Positions 44,446 to 52,007 of a DNA stretch of 54,854 bases are shown here, in pieces. The stretch comes from Pseudophaeobacter sp. (GTDB taxonomy: Bacteria; Pseudomonadota; Alphaproteobacteria; Rhodobacterales; Rhodobacteraceae): contig JALUXC010000013.1 in the NCBI GenBank assembly GCA_027019165.1, forward strand, positions 1 through 54,854. The letters run 5' to 3'. A model generated the notes under the pieces. The model searched no databases and was not told the DNA's origin. It saw only the letters and a list, made by a program, of their open reading frames with translations. The first letter of the stretch is position 1, and each line of letters starts with the position of its first letter. A program made the translations under genes and the position numbers.

Positions 44446-45873
44446 ATGGCACGAGATATCCACAGAAAAGACGCAAGGGGCAAAGATGCCGGACGAAGCG
44501 CCGATCTGCCCCCCTATTTCAATATCGACCCAGACGCGGCCCTTGCCGATCTCGATGCCCCCACCAGCACCGGCGGCTTTGCCACCATCGCCGAAGGCTG
44601 CGCCCGGGGCCGCGCCGATCTCGCGAGCCGGGGATTGGATGAGGAGGGACGCAAGACTTTGCGCCTGTTTTCCACCTGGGAGATCACCCGCTATCTGATC
44701 CCGGTTGCCCAGGCCCATTTCCGCCGGGTGCTGAAGGCCAACCCGGATCTGCCCCAGGGGCGTTCGGAAACCGAAGGGGGGGCCAAGTGGTTCACCCTCG
44801 ATGAGGTGCTGCGCCTGCGGGCTCATTTCGCAGCGCAAGGCTCCAAGGCCAAGGACTATATCCCCTACCGCCCCAAGGGGCTGCCCGCAAAACTGGTGGC
44901 TGTGGCCAACTTCAAGGGCGGCGTGGGCAAGACCTCCACCGCCGCGCATCTGGCGATGTCGGCGGCGCTGGATGGCTACAAGGTGCTGGTTGTGGATCTC
45001 GACAGCCAGGGCTCGATGACCTCGATCTTTGGCGGCCGGGTCGAGGACGAATGGCAGACCGCCTTCCCGCTCCTGGCGCGTCACTATGGCGAGCACCTGC
45101 GGGTGGAGAACCAGCGTCGTCTGGACCGGGGCGATGCGCCCCAGCCGCTGGATGACAGCCTGACGGCAGCGATGGAGATGACATCCGCCGATGTGATCCA
45201 GCCCACCCATTGGCCCAATATCGACCTCATCGGCGCGCAGCTGAACCTTTATTGGGCCGAGTTCCAGATCCCGGTCTGGCGCATGGCGGCGCGAAGCTGG
45301 AAGCTTTGGGATGCGCTTACCGACCGGCTCGAGGCGGACGGGGTGCTGGACCAGTATGACGTGATCTTCATCGACACGCCGCCGGCGCTTGGCTACCTCA
45401 CCATCAACGGGCTTTCCGCCGCCGACATCCTTCTGGTGCCCATGGGTGCGTCTTTCCTTGAGTTCGATTCCACCGGGCGCTTTTTCGATATGCTGCATTC
45501 CACCTTTGCCAGCATCGAAGAGGGCGAGAACCTCGCCGCCCGCGCCCTGGGCCGGCCCGAGATGGGCTTTGAATGGGATGCGGTGCGCGCGGTGATCACC
45601 CGCTACGACAGCGCCCAGCAGGGCGAACTGGCCGCCCTGATGCAGGCCTATATGGGGCCGGTGCTTAGCCCTCATAAACAGGATTTCACCGCGCTGATCG
45701 GTCAGGCCGGTGAGCAGGTCAGCGGCATCTACGAGGCGGATTACCGCGATTTCAACCGCGAGACCTACGCGCGCGGGCGCGAAACATTCGATGAGACCTA
45801 TGCGGCCTTCAAACGGCTGCTCATTGGTTGCTGGCGCCGCGCCGAGGTGCAGATGCAGAGCGCGGCCGAGTAA
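44446..45873 (+). CDS. parA: Plasmid partition ATPase ParA
   Basis: Large (type Ia) ParA of 475 aa. The N-terminal segment (about 60-140), with STWEITRYLIPVAQAHFRRVL and WFTLDEVLRLRAHFA, is of MerR/HTH type and could bind the par promoter. The deviant Walker A KGGVGKT lies near 157-163, and KVLVVDLDSQGSMTSIFGG and DVIFIDTPPALGYLTINGL follow. It drives segregation together with ParB. ParB begins 65 nt after its stop. Confidence 0.93.
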   Translation: MARDIHRKDARGKDAGRSADLPPYFNIDPDAALADLDAPTSTGGFATIAEGCARGRADLASRGLDEEGRKTLRLFSTWEITRYLIPVAQAHFRRVLKANPDLPQGRSETEGGAKWFTLDEVLRLRAHFAAQGSKAKDYIPYRPKGLPAKLVAVANFKGGVGKTSTAAHLAMSAALDGYKVLVVDLDSQGSMTSIFGGRVEDEWQTAFPLLARHYGEHLRVENQRRLDRGDAPQPLDDSLTAAMEMTSADVIQPTHWPNIDLIGAQLNLYWAEFQIPVWRMAARSWKLWDALTDRLEADGVLDQYDVIFIDTPPALGYLTINGLSAADILLVPMGASFLEFDSTGRFFDMLHSTFASIEEGENLAARALGRPEMGFEWDAVRAVITRYDSAQQGELAALMQAYMGPVLSPHKQDFTALIGQAGEQVSGIYEADYRDFNRETYARGRETFDETYAAFKRLLIGCWRRAEVQMQSAAE

Positions 45874-45937
45874 GGCCCCGGCAGGAATGATGGCGCAGAG
45901 TGCGCGCCAAAAGAGACAGCGAGATGGAGACGGGCAG

Positions 45938-47029
45938 ATGGCCAAACGCAAACGACTGATGCCGGCACAGACCACCTATCTGTCCGGCGCGCCGGAAGGC
46001 AAATCCGCCCTCGGTGGGCCGATGTCCGTGGGGGCTGCTCCGATTGCGCAGGTCGCATCCGAGGCGGCCTCGACCGCTGCCCTGCGTGAGCTGTCCGATG
46101 TGCTGGAGAATGCCCGCGCCAGGGGGCTGATGATCGAAGAGGTGCCGCTTTCGGCCATCGATGAGACCCATCTGGTGCGTGACCGGATCGAACAGGACGC
46201 CGAGGAAATGGAAGCCCTGGTCGAGTCCTTACGCGCCCGTGGTCAGCAGACCCCGATCGAACTGGTGCCATTGGAAGGTCGTCCCGACGGGCGCAGCTAT
46301 GGTCTTATCTCGGGCTGGCGTCGTCTTGGCGCGCTCAAGCGGCTCTATGCCGAGACATCAGATCCGAAGTTCGCCACGGTCAAGGCGCTGATCATCCGCC
46401 CCGATACGGCGCAGGACGCCTATATCGCCATGGTCGAAGAGAATGAGATCCGGGTGAACCTTTCTCATTACGAACGCGCCCGCATCGCGGTGCGCGCGAT
46501 GAAGGAAGAGGTGTTTCCGACTCTGAAAAAGGCACTTCAGAGCCTTTTTGCCAATGTGCCGCGCGCCAAGCGTTCCAAGATCCGCAGCTTTGTCACCCTG
46601 GTGGAAGAGCTGGATGCGGTGCTCTTTTATCCCACTGCCATCAGCGAAAAGCTGGGCCTCGCCCTGGTGCGCGCCATGGGAGAGGATGAAGAGTTTGCGG
46701 ATCGTCTGCGGATCGCCTTGCAGGAGGGCGTGCGCCAGACACCCGCCGAAGAGGTGGAGATCCTGAACCGGGTGCTGAGCGAGGGGCGGGCCGAAGGAGC
46801 CGCTTCGACCCTAAAACTATCATCAGAGCCGCAGAAAACGCAGGAAACGCCCCCGCCCCGCCCCAGTATCCGAACCCCTGGAGCATCCTCGTCTGAGCGG
46901 GTTACGGTGCAGGCCGCCGCCGGTGTGCGTCTGGGCTTTTCACCCGATCAGAACCGGATCGAGTTGACCGGAGAGGGCGTCAATGCCGAGCTGATGGCGG
47001 CCCTGAAAGACTGGCTCAGACATCGCTGA
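45938..47029 (+). CDS. parB: Partition protein ParB
   Basis: Centromere-binding CTPase-type protein of 363 aa. ATG 45938 (MAKRKRLMPAQ) has GGAGA upstream; the longer frame overlaps parA in another frame. The N-terminal nuclease-like domain has EVPLSAIDETHLVRDR, LRARGQQTPIELVPL and YGLISGWRRLGALKRLY. The MVEENEIRVNLSHYERARI motif and a central HTH region follow. A Pro-rich linker (about 290-310) leads to a short C-terminal dimerisation tail. It presumably loads at the two palindromes flanking the module. Confidence 0.92.
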   Translation: MAKRKRLMPAQTTYLSGAPEGKSALGGPMSVGAAPIAQVASEAASTAALRELSDVLENARARGLMIEEVPLSAIDETHLVRDRIEQDAEEMEALVESLRARGQQTPIELVPLEGRPDGRSYGLISGWRRLGALKRLYAETSDPKFATVKALIIRPDTAQDAYIAMVEENEIRVNLSHYERARIAVRAMKEEVFPTLKKALQSLFANVPRAKRSKIRSFVTLVEELDAVLFYPTAISEKLGLALVRAMGEDEEFADRLRIALQEGVRQTPAEEVEILNRVLSEGRAEGAASTLKLSSEPQKTQETPPPRPSIRTPGASSSERVTVQAAAGVRLGFSPDQNRIELTGEGVNAELMAALKDWLRHR

Positions 47030-47055
47030 ACGTCTCTGTCTTCTCGCAATTTTTC

Positions 47056-47090
47056 GACCCTAAAGATATCTTTAGGGTCTTTTTCTTTTC
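47056..47090 (+). terminator. Rho-independent terminator of parAB
   Basis: Perfect 24-bp inverted repeat centred at 47067/47068 (GACCCTAAAGAT and its complement), then TTTTTCTTTTC. It starts 26 nt after the parB stop. Confidence 0.85.
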
Positions 47091-47104
47091 TGAGTTCAGA
47101 CTCC

Positions 47105-47130
47105 CAAATGTTTCGCGCGCGAAACATTTG
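47105..47130. promoter_or_regulatory. parS: Likely parS site 2
   Basis: Perfect 26-bp palindrome whose central 18 bases TGTTTCGCGCGCGAAACA equal site 1. A degenerate relative (GTTTCAATTGCGCGCGCGA) follows at about 47133-47151. It lies between the parAB terminator and gmd. Confidence 0.75.
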
Positions 47131-47294
47131 ACTGTTTCAATTGCGCGCGCGACCTTGCGGGATTTCGCCCCGGCGCAGGGATTTTGGGCTGTGCACTGGA
47201 CTTGCCCGGGTTCTTTGGTCAGAACGGATAATCAAAGGATTCAATACGCCGCCGCCCTCGTGATCGAAGGGCCCGTGGCAGAGAGGGATAGCAG

Positions 47295-48413
47295 ATGAAG
47301 AAGGCCTTGATCACCGGTGTCACGGGTCAGGACGGATCGTATCTTGCGGAGTTTCTGCTGGAGAAAGGATACGAGGTGCATGGTATCAAACGCCGGGCCT
47401 CCCTGTTCAATACCGACCGGATCGATCACATCTTTGAGGATCCCCACACGGACAATGCGCGTTTCAAACTGCATTACGGCGATCTGACCGACAGCTCCAA
47501 CCTGACCCGGATCCTGTCGGAAGTGCAGCCGGATGAGGTCTATAACCTCGGCGCCCAGTCCCATGTAGCCGTCTCTTTCGAGGCACCGGAATATACCGCC
47601 GATGTGGATGCCATGGGCACCCTGCGCCTGCTCGAAGCGATCCGTTTCCTGGGCCTTGAGAAGAAGACCCGTTTCTATCAGGCCTCTACCTCGGAACTGT
47701 ACGGGCTGGTGCAGGAGACCCCGCAGACCGAGACCACGCCTTTCCATCCGCGCTCTCCCTATGCCGTGGCCAAGATGTACGCCTATTGGATCACGGTGAA
47801 CTACCGCGAGGCCTATGGCATCTATGCCTGCAACGGTATCCTCTTCAACCACGAGAGCCCGCGCCGGGGCGAGACCTTTGTGACCCGCAAGATCACCCGC
47901 GGTCTGGCCAATATCGCGCAAGGTCTGGAGCCCTGCCTGTACATGGGCAATATCGATGCGCTGCGCGACTGGGGCCATGCCAAGGATTACGTGCGCATGC
48001 AGTGGATGATGCTGCAGCAGGAGGCCCCCGAGGATTTCGTCATCGCCACCGGCGTGCAATATTCGGTGCGTCAGTTCATCGAATGGAGCGCGGCCGAGCT
48101 GGGCATCACCCTGGAATTTTCGGGGGAAGGTGTGGATGAGATCGCCACGGTGAAGGCCATCGCGGGCGACAAGGCACCGGCACTGAAGGTGGGGGATGTG
48201 ATCCTGCGCATTGATCCGCGCTACTTCCGCCCCGCCGAGGTGGAGACGCTTCTGGGCGATCCGGCCAAAGCCAAGGCGAAACTGGGCTGGACGCCCGAGA
48301 TCACCGTGCAGGAAATGTGCGCCGAGATGGTCCGCGAGGATCTGAAGGCGGCGCAGCGCTCCCGCGTGCTGATGGAGCACGGCTATGACTCGCCGGTTGC
48401 CCGCGAGGACTGA
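47295..48413 (+). CDS. gmd: GDP-mannose 4,6-dehydratase
   Basis: Enzyme of 372 aa converting GDP-D-mannose to GDP-4-keto-6-deoxy-D-mannose. The NADP motif is [20 protein letters not shown] near the N-terminus, [20 protein letters not shown] is typical of Gmd, and STSELYG and the YxxxK pair Tyr156/Lys160 ([10 protein letters not shown]) are intact. It starts the gmd-fcl/colC-colD-manC operon. Its product is the branch point between fucose-, perosamine- and colitose-type sugars. Confidence 0.95.
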   Translation: MKKALITGVTGQDGSYLAEFLLEKGYEVHGIKRRASLFNTDRIDHIFEDPHTDNARFKLHYGDLTDSSNLTRILSEVQPDEVYNLGAQSHVAVSFEAPEYTADVDAMGTLRLLEAIRFLGLEKKTRFYQASTSELYGLVQETPQTETTPFHPRSPYAVAKMYAYWITVNYREAYGIYACNGILFNHESPRRGETFVTRKITRGLANIAQGLEPCLYMGNIDALRDWGHAKDYVRMQWMMLQQEAPEDFVIATGVQYSVRQFIEWSAAELGITLEFSGEGVDEIATVKAIAGDKAPALKVGDVILRIDPRYFRPAEVETLLGDPAKAKAKLGWTPEITVQEMCAEMVREDLKAAQRSRVLMEHGYDSPVARED

Positions 48414-48417
48414 GGGC

Positions 48418-49353
48418 ATGAGTGCAAAACCACGTCTGTTCCTCACCGGTGGCGGCGGCATGGTGGGGCGCAATGTCCAGGATCACGCGGCGGCCGCCGA
48501 CTGGGAGATCCTGGCACCGCGCAGCCACGAGCTGGACCTGACGGACGCGGGTGCGGTGGCCACCTATCTGGAGGCACACAAGCCTGATCTGGTCATCCAT
48601 GCAGCCGGGCGTGTGGGCGGCATCCAGGCCAATATGGCCAACCCGGTTGCCTTTCTGGATGAGAACCTCGCCATGGGGCGCAATGTCATCATGGGCGCGC
48701 GGGCTGCGGGTGTGACCCGGCTGATCAATCTGGCCTCCACCTGCATGTACCCGCGCGAAGGGCAAAACCCCTTGCGCGAGGAGAGCATCCTCACCGGTGC
48801 GCTGGAGCCCACCAACGAAGGCTATGCCCTGGCCAAGATCATGGCCATGCGCCTGTGCGACTATATCCGGCAAGAGGACCCTGCGGCGCTTTATAAAACG
48901 CTCATTCCCTGCAACCTTTATGGCGCCTACGACAAGTTCGACCCCAGGCATTCGCATCTTCTGCCGGCCATCATCCACAAGGTGCATCAGGCGATGAAGA
49001 CGGGCGCGGCTGAGGTCGAGATCTGGGGCGATGGCACCGCGCGGCGCGAATTCATGTTCGCCGCTGATCTGGCCGATGCCATCTGGAAGGCGGCGGGCGA
49101 TCTTGAAACCCTTCCCGGCGCCATGAACATCGGGCTGGGCCAGGATCATTCGATCAACGACTATTACGCCACGGTGGCCGATGTGATCGGCTGGCAAGGC
49201 ACCTTTACCCATGATCTGAGCAAACCCGTCGGCATGAAACAAAAGCTCTGCTCGACCGAGCGGCAAACGGCCTGGGGCTGGCAGGCCCCGACGACTTTGC
49301 GCGACGGGATCGCGCAGACCTATCGCTATTACCTGGAAAGCGGACACGCATGA
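48418..49353 (+). CDS. GDP-sugar epimerase/reductase (Fcl/ColC family)
   Basis: Extended SDR of 311 aa. ATG 48418 lies 4 nt after the gmd stop, with GAGGG just upstream. The conserved residues of GDP-fucose synthase are present: LTGGGGMVGRNV, HAAGRVGGIQANM, cysteine in STCMYP, TNEGYALAK (Tyr and Lys) and histidine in HSHLLPAI. It performs 3,5- or 5-epimerisation and 4-reduction. Followed directly by a ColD-type dehydratase, it more likely acts as ColC (GDP-L-colitose synthase) than as Fcl (GDP-L-fucose synthase). Sequence inspection cannot settle this. Its stop overlaps the ColD start (ATGA). Confidence 0.88.
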   Translation: MSAKPRLFLTGGGGMVGRNVQDHAAAADWEILAPRSHELDLTDAGAVATYLEAHKPDLVIHAAGRVGGIQANMANPVAFLDENLAMGRNVIMGARAAGVTRLINLASTCMYPREGQNPLREESILTGALEPTNEGYALAKIMAMRLCDYIRQEDPAALYKTLIPCNLYGAYDKFDPRHSHLLPAIIHKVHQAMKTGAAEVEIWGDGTARREFMFAADLADAIWKAAGDLETLPGAMNIGLGQDHSINDYYATVADVIGWQGTFTHDLSKPVGMKQKLCSTERQTAWGWQAPTTLRDGIAQTYRYYLESGHA

Positions 49354-50516
49354 CATTCAAGTACCCTCTTGCCACCTCCTCCTGGGATCAGGCGGAACAG
49401 GATGCGCTGCAGCGCGTGATTGCCTCGGACATGTTCTCGATGGGCCCCGAGGTGCGCGCCTATGAAGACCAGTTCGCCGCCCAGTTCGGCAGCAAGTTCG
49501 CCGTCATGGTCAACTCCGGCTCTTCGGCGAACCTGCTGATGACCGCGGCGCTGTGTTTCACCAAGAACCCGGATCTGAAACTGGAGCGCGGCGATGAGAT
49601 CATCGTGCCGGCGGTCAGCTGGTCCACCACCTATTACCCCCTGGGCCAATACGGGCTCAGGATGAAGTTCGTCGACATCGACCGCGAGACGCTGAACTAC
49701 GATCTGGCGGCGCTTGAGGCGGCGATCACCGATCAGACCCGCGCCATCATGGTGGTGAATCTCTTGGGCAACCCCAATGATTTTGACGCCATCCAAGCGC
49801 TGATCGGGGATCGCCGCATCGTCATGATCGAGGACAATTGCGAATCCATGGGCGCCACATACGGCGGCAAGGAGGCCGGCACCTTCGGCGTCATGGGCAC
49901 GTTTTCGTCCTTCTTCTCGCATCATATCTCGACCATGGAAGGCGGCATGGTGGTGACCGATGACGAGGAGCTCTACCACGTCATGCTGTCCCTGCGCGCC
50001 CATGGCTGGACCCGCAACCTGCCGAAATTCAACCATGTCACTGGCGAGAAATCGGACGATCCCTTCGAGGAAAGCTTCCGCTTCGTGCTGCCGGGCTACA
50101 ACCTGCGCCCGCTGGAGATGTCCGGCGCGCTGGGGCAGGAGCAGCTGAAGAAACTGCCGGGGCTGATCGAAGGGCGCCGCGCCAACGGGGCCCTGGTGCA
50201 GGAAAAACTGTCGGATCACCCCAAATTCATGATCCAGCGCGAGATCGGCAGCTCAAGCTGGTTCGGCTTTTCGCTGGTGATCCGCGAAGGGGCAGGGGTC
50301 TCCCGCGCCGATCTGGTCAAACAATTGGCAGAAGCAGGATTTGAATGCCGGCCCATCGTTGCCGGCAATTTCGCCAAGAACGAAGTGATGAAATATTTCG
50401 ACTATGACATTCACGGGACCCTGACAAATGCCGATTACATAGACGCCCATGGGCTGTTTGTCGGCAACCACCACTATCCCATTGCCGAGGCGGTAGAGGC
50501 CCTGGCTGCGCTCTGA
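49350..50516 (+). CDS. colD: GDP-4-keto-6-deoxy-D-mannose 3-dehydratase (ColD-like)
   Basis: DegT/DnrJ/EryC1 fold protein of 388 aa, the same length as ColD. The PLP lysine of normal sugar aminotransferases is replaced by histidine: the motif reads FFSHHISTMEGGM (His191-His192) where aminotransferases have Lys. This replacement marks the PLP/PMP-dependent 3-dehydratases ColD and RfbH. The iron-sulphur cysteines of RfbH are absent, so ColD is preferred. Other support is VMVNSGSSANLLMTAAL, VPAVSWSTTYYPL and IEDNCESMGATYGGK. It removes the 3-hydroxyl to give the 3,6-dideoxy intermediate of colitose. It sits between fcl/colC and manC, which fits a full GDP-L-colitose route. Confidence 0.85.
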   Translation: MTFKYPLATSSWDQAEQDALQRVIASDMFSMGPEVRAYEDQFAAQFGSKFAVMVNSGSSANLLMTAALCFTKNPDLKLERGDEIIVPAVSWSTTYYPLGQYGLRMKFVDIDRETLNYDLAALEAAITDQTRAIMVVNLLGNPNDFDAIQALIGDRRIVMIEDNCESMGATYGGKEAGTFGVMGTFSSFFSHHISTMEGGMVVTDDEELYHVMLSLRAHGWTRNLPKFNHVTGEKSDDPFEESFRFVLPGYNLRPLEMSGALGQEQLKKLPGLIEGRRANGALVQEKLSDHPKFMIQREIGSSSWFGFSLVIREGAGVSRADLVKQLAEAGFECRPIVAGNFAKNEVMKYFDYDIHGTLTNADYIDAHGLFVGNHHYPIAEAVEALAAL

Positions 50517-50555
50517 CTTTTGGAGCGGCTGGGGCGCCTGAAAAGGAATTTGAGT

Positions 50556-52007
50556 ATGAGTGCAGATTCAAAGATTATCCCGGTTCTGCTCTGCGGCGGC
50601 TCGGGCACCCGGCTGTGGCCCTTGTCGCGCAAGAGCTACCCCAAGCAATTCGTGCCTCTGGTGGGCGAAGAGACCCTGTTTCAGGCTTCGGCCGCCCGTT
50701 TGTCGGGGGCCGGCTACGGCGCGCCGATGGTGCTGACCAATTCCGATTTCCGCTTTATCGTCACCGAGCAGCTTTCGGGGGCAGGCATTGATCCGGGGGC
50801 GATCCTGATCGAACCTTCGGGGCGCAATACGGCACCTGCTGTTCTGGCGGCGGCGCTGTATCTGGCGCAGCAGGAGCCCGGGGCACTGATGCTGGTGGCG
50901 CCGTCCGATCATGTGGTGCCCGATGCCGCGGCCTTCCGCGCCGCCGTGACAGCGGGGCAGGGGGCAGCTGCGGCGGGGCAGATCGTCACCTTCGGCATCA
51001 AGCCCACCCATGCGGAAACCGGCTATGGCTATCTCGAACTGGACGGCGATCCTGGCGATTTTTCTCCCCGTGCCATCGGCCTCAAGCGGTTTGTGGAAAA
51101 GCCCGATGCGGCCACAGCTGATACGATGCTGGCCTCCGGGCAGTTCTTGTGGAATGCGGGCATCTTCCTGTTTTCGGTGAAAACCATCCTTGAAGCCTTT
51201 CGCGCCCATGCGCCGGACCTGCTGGCGCCGGTCGAGGCCTCGGTCACCGACGGGCAGCCGGATCTGGGATTCTTCCGGCTGGATCCCGGCGCCTGGGCGG
51301 GGTGCCCGGATATCTCGATCGACTATGCGGTGATGGAGAAGGCAGACAACCTCACGGTGGTGCCCTTTGCGGCCGGCTGGTCGGATCTTGGCGGCTGGGA
51401 TGCGGTCTGGCGCGAGGCGGGGCCGGATGAAAACGGCGTTGTCACGGCGGGTCATGCCACCGCGATCGATTGCGAGAACAGCCTGATCCGCTCCGAGGAT
51501 GAGGGGCTCGAAGTCGTCGGCATCGGCCTCAAAGACGTGATTGCCGTCGCCATGCCCGATGCGGTTCTGGTGGCAGATAGCAGCCGCGCGCAGGACGTCA
51601 AACAGGCGGTTGCGGCGCTGAAGGCGAAATCGGCGAAACAGGCGACTGATTTCCCCAAGGATCACCGTCCCTGGGGCTGGTTCGAAAGCCTGGTGGTGGG
51701 CGAGCGCTTTCAGGTGAAGCGCATCCATGTGCACCCCGGCGCCGCCCTGTCATTGCAGTCGCACCATCACAGATCAGAGCATTGGATCGTGGTGGAAGGC
51801 ACCGCCAAGGTGACCGTGGACGATGAGACCCGGCTCGTGACCGAAAATCAGTCCGTCTATATCCCCCTTGGTGCGGTGCACCGGCTGGAGAACCCCGGCA
51901 AGGTTGCGATGGTGCTGATCGAAGTGCAGACCGGCAGCTATCTGGGCGAAGACGACATCATCCGCTACGAAGACCTTTATGCGCGGGGGCAGGGGGAAAA
52001 GGGCTAG
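50556..52007 (+). CDS. manC: Mannose-1-phosphate guanylyltransferase / mannose-6-phosphate isomerase
   Basis: Bifunctional enzyme of 483 aa. The GMP domain is N-terminal (LLCGGSGTRLWPLSRKSYPKQF at about 10-31; LVAPSDHVV; FVEKPDA). A C-terminal type II phosphomannose isomerase cupin follows (RPWGWFESLV; VHPGAALSLQSHHHRSEHWIVV). It makes GDP-mannose, the substrate of Gmd, and can produce Man-6-P. ATG 50556 has AAGGAA 7 nt upstream. No phosphomannomutase specific to mannose is encoded nearby. Its last 50 bp overlap the end of the convergent sensor kinase gene. Confidence 0.93.
   Translation: MSADSKIIPVLLCGGSGTRLWPLSRKSYPKQFVPLVGEETLFQASAARLSGAGYGAPMVLTNSDFRFIVTEQLSGAGIDPGAILIEPSGRNTAPAVLAAALYLAQQEPGALMLVAPSDHVVPDAAAFRAAVTAGQGAAAAGQIVTFGIKPTHAETGYGYLELDGDPGDFSPRAIGLKRFVEKPDAATADTMLASGQFLWNAGIFLFSVKTILEAFRAHAPDLLAPVEASVTDGQPDLGFFRLDPGAWAGCPDISIDYAVMEKADNLTVVPFAAGWSDLGGWDAVWREAGPDENGVVTAGHATAIDCENSLIRSEDEGLEVVGIGLKDVIAVAMPDAVLVADSSRAQDVKQAVAALKAKSAKQATDFPKDHRPWGWFESLVVGERFQVKRIHVHPGAALSLQSHHHRSEHWIVVEGTAKVTVDDETRLVTENQSVYIPLGAVHRLENPGKVAMVLIEVQTGSYLGEDDIIRYEDLYARGQGEKG

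Noticed and set aside
49350-50516. Perosamine synthase (aminotransferase) as the call for this DegT-family gene
   Set aside because: The PLP-binding lysine is replaced by histidine, which fits a 3-dehydratase rather than a transaminase.
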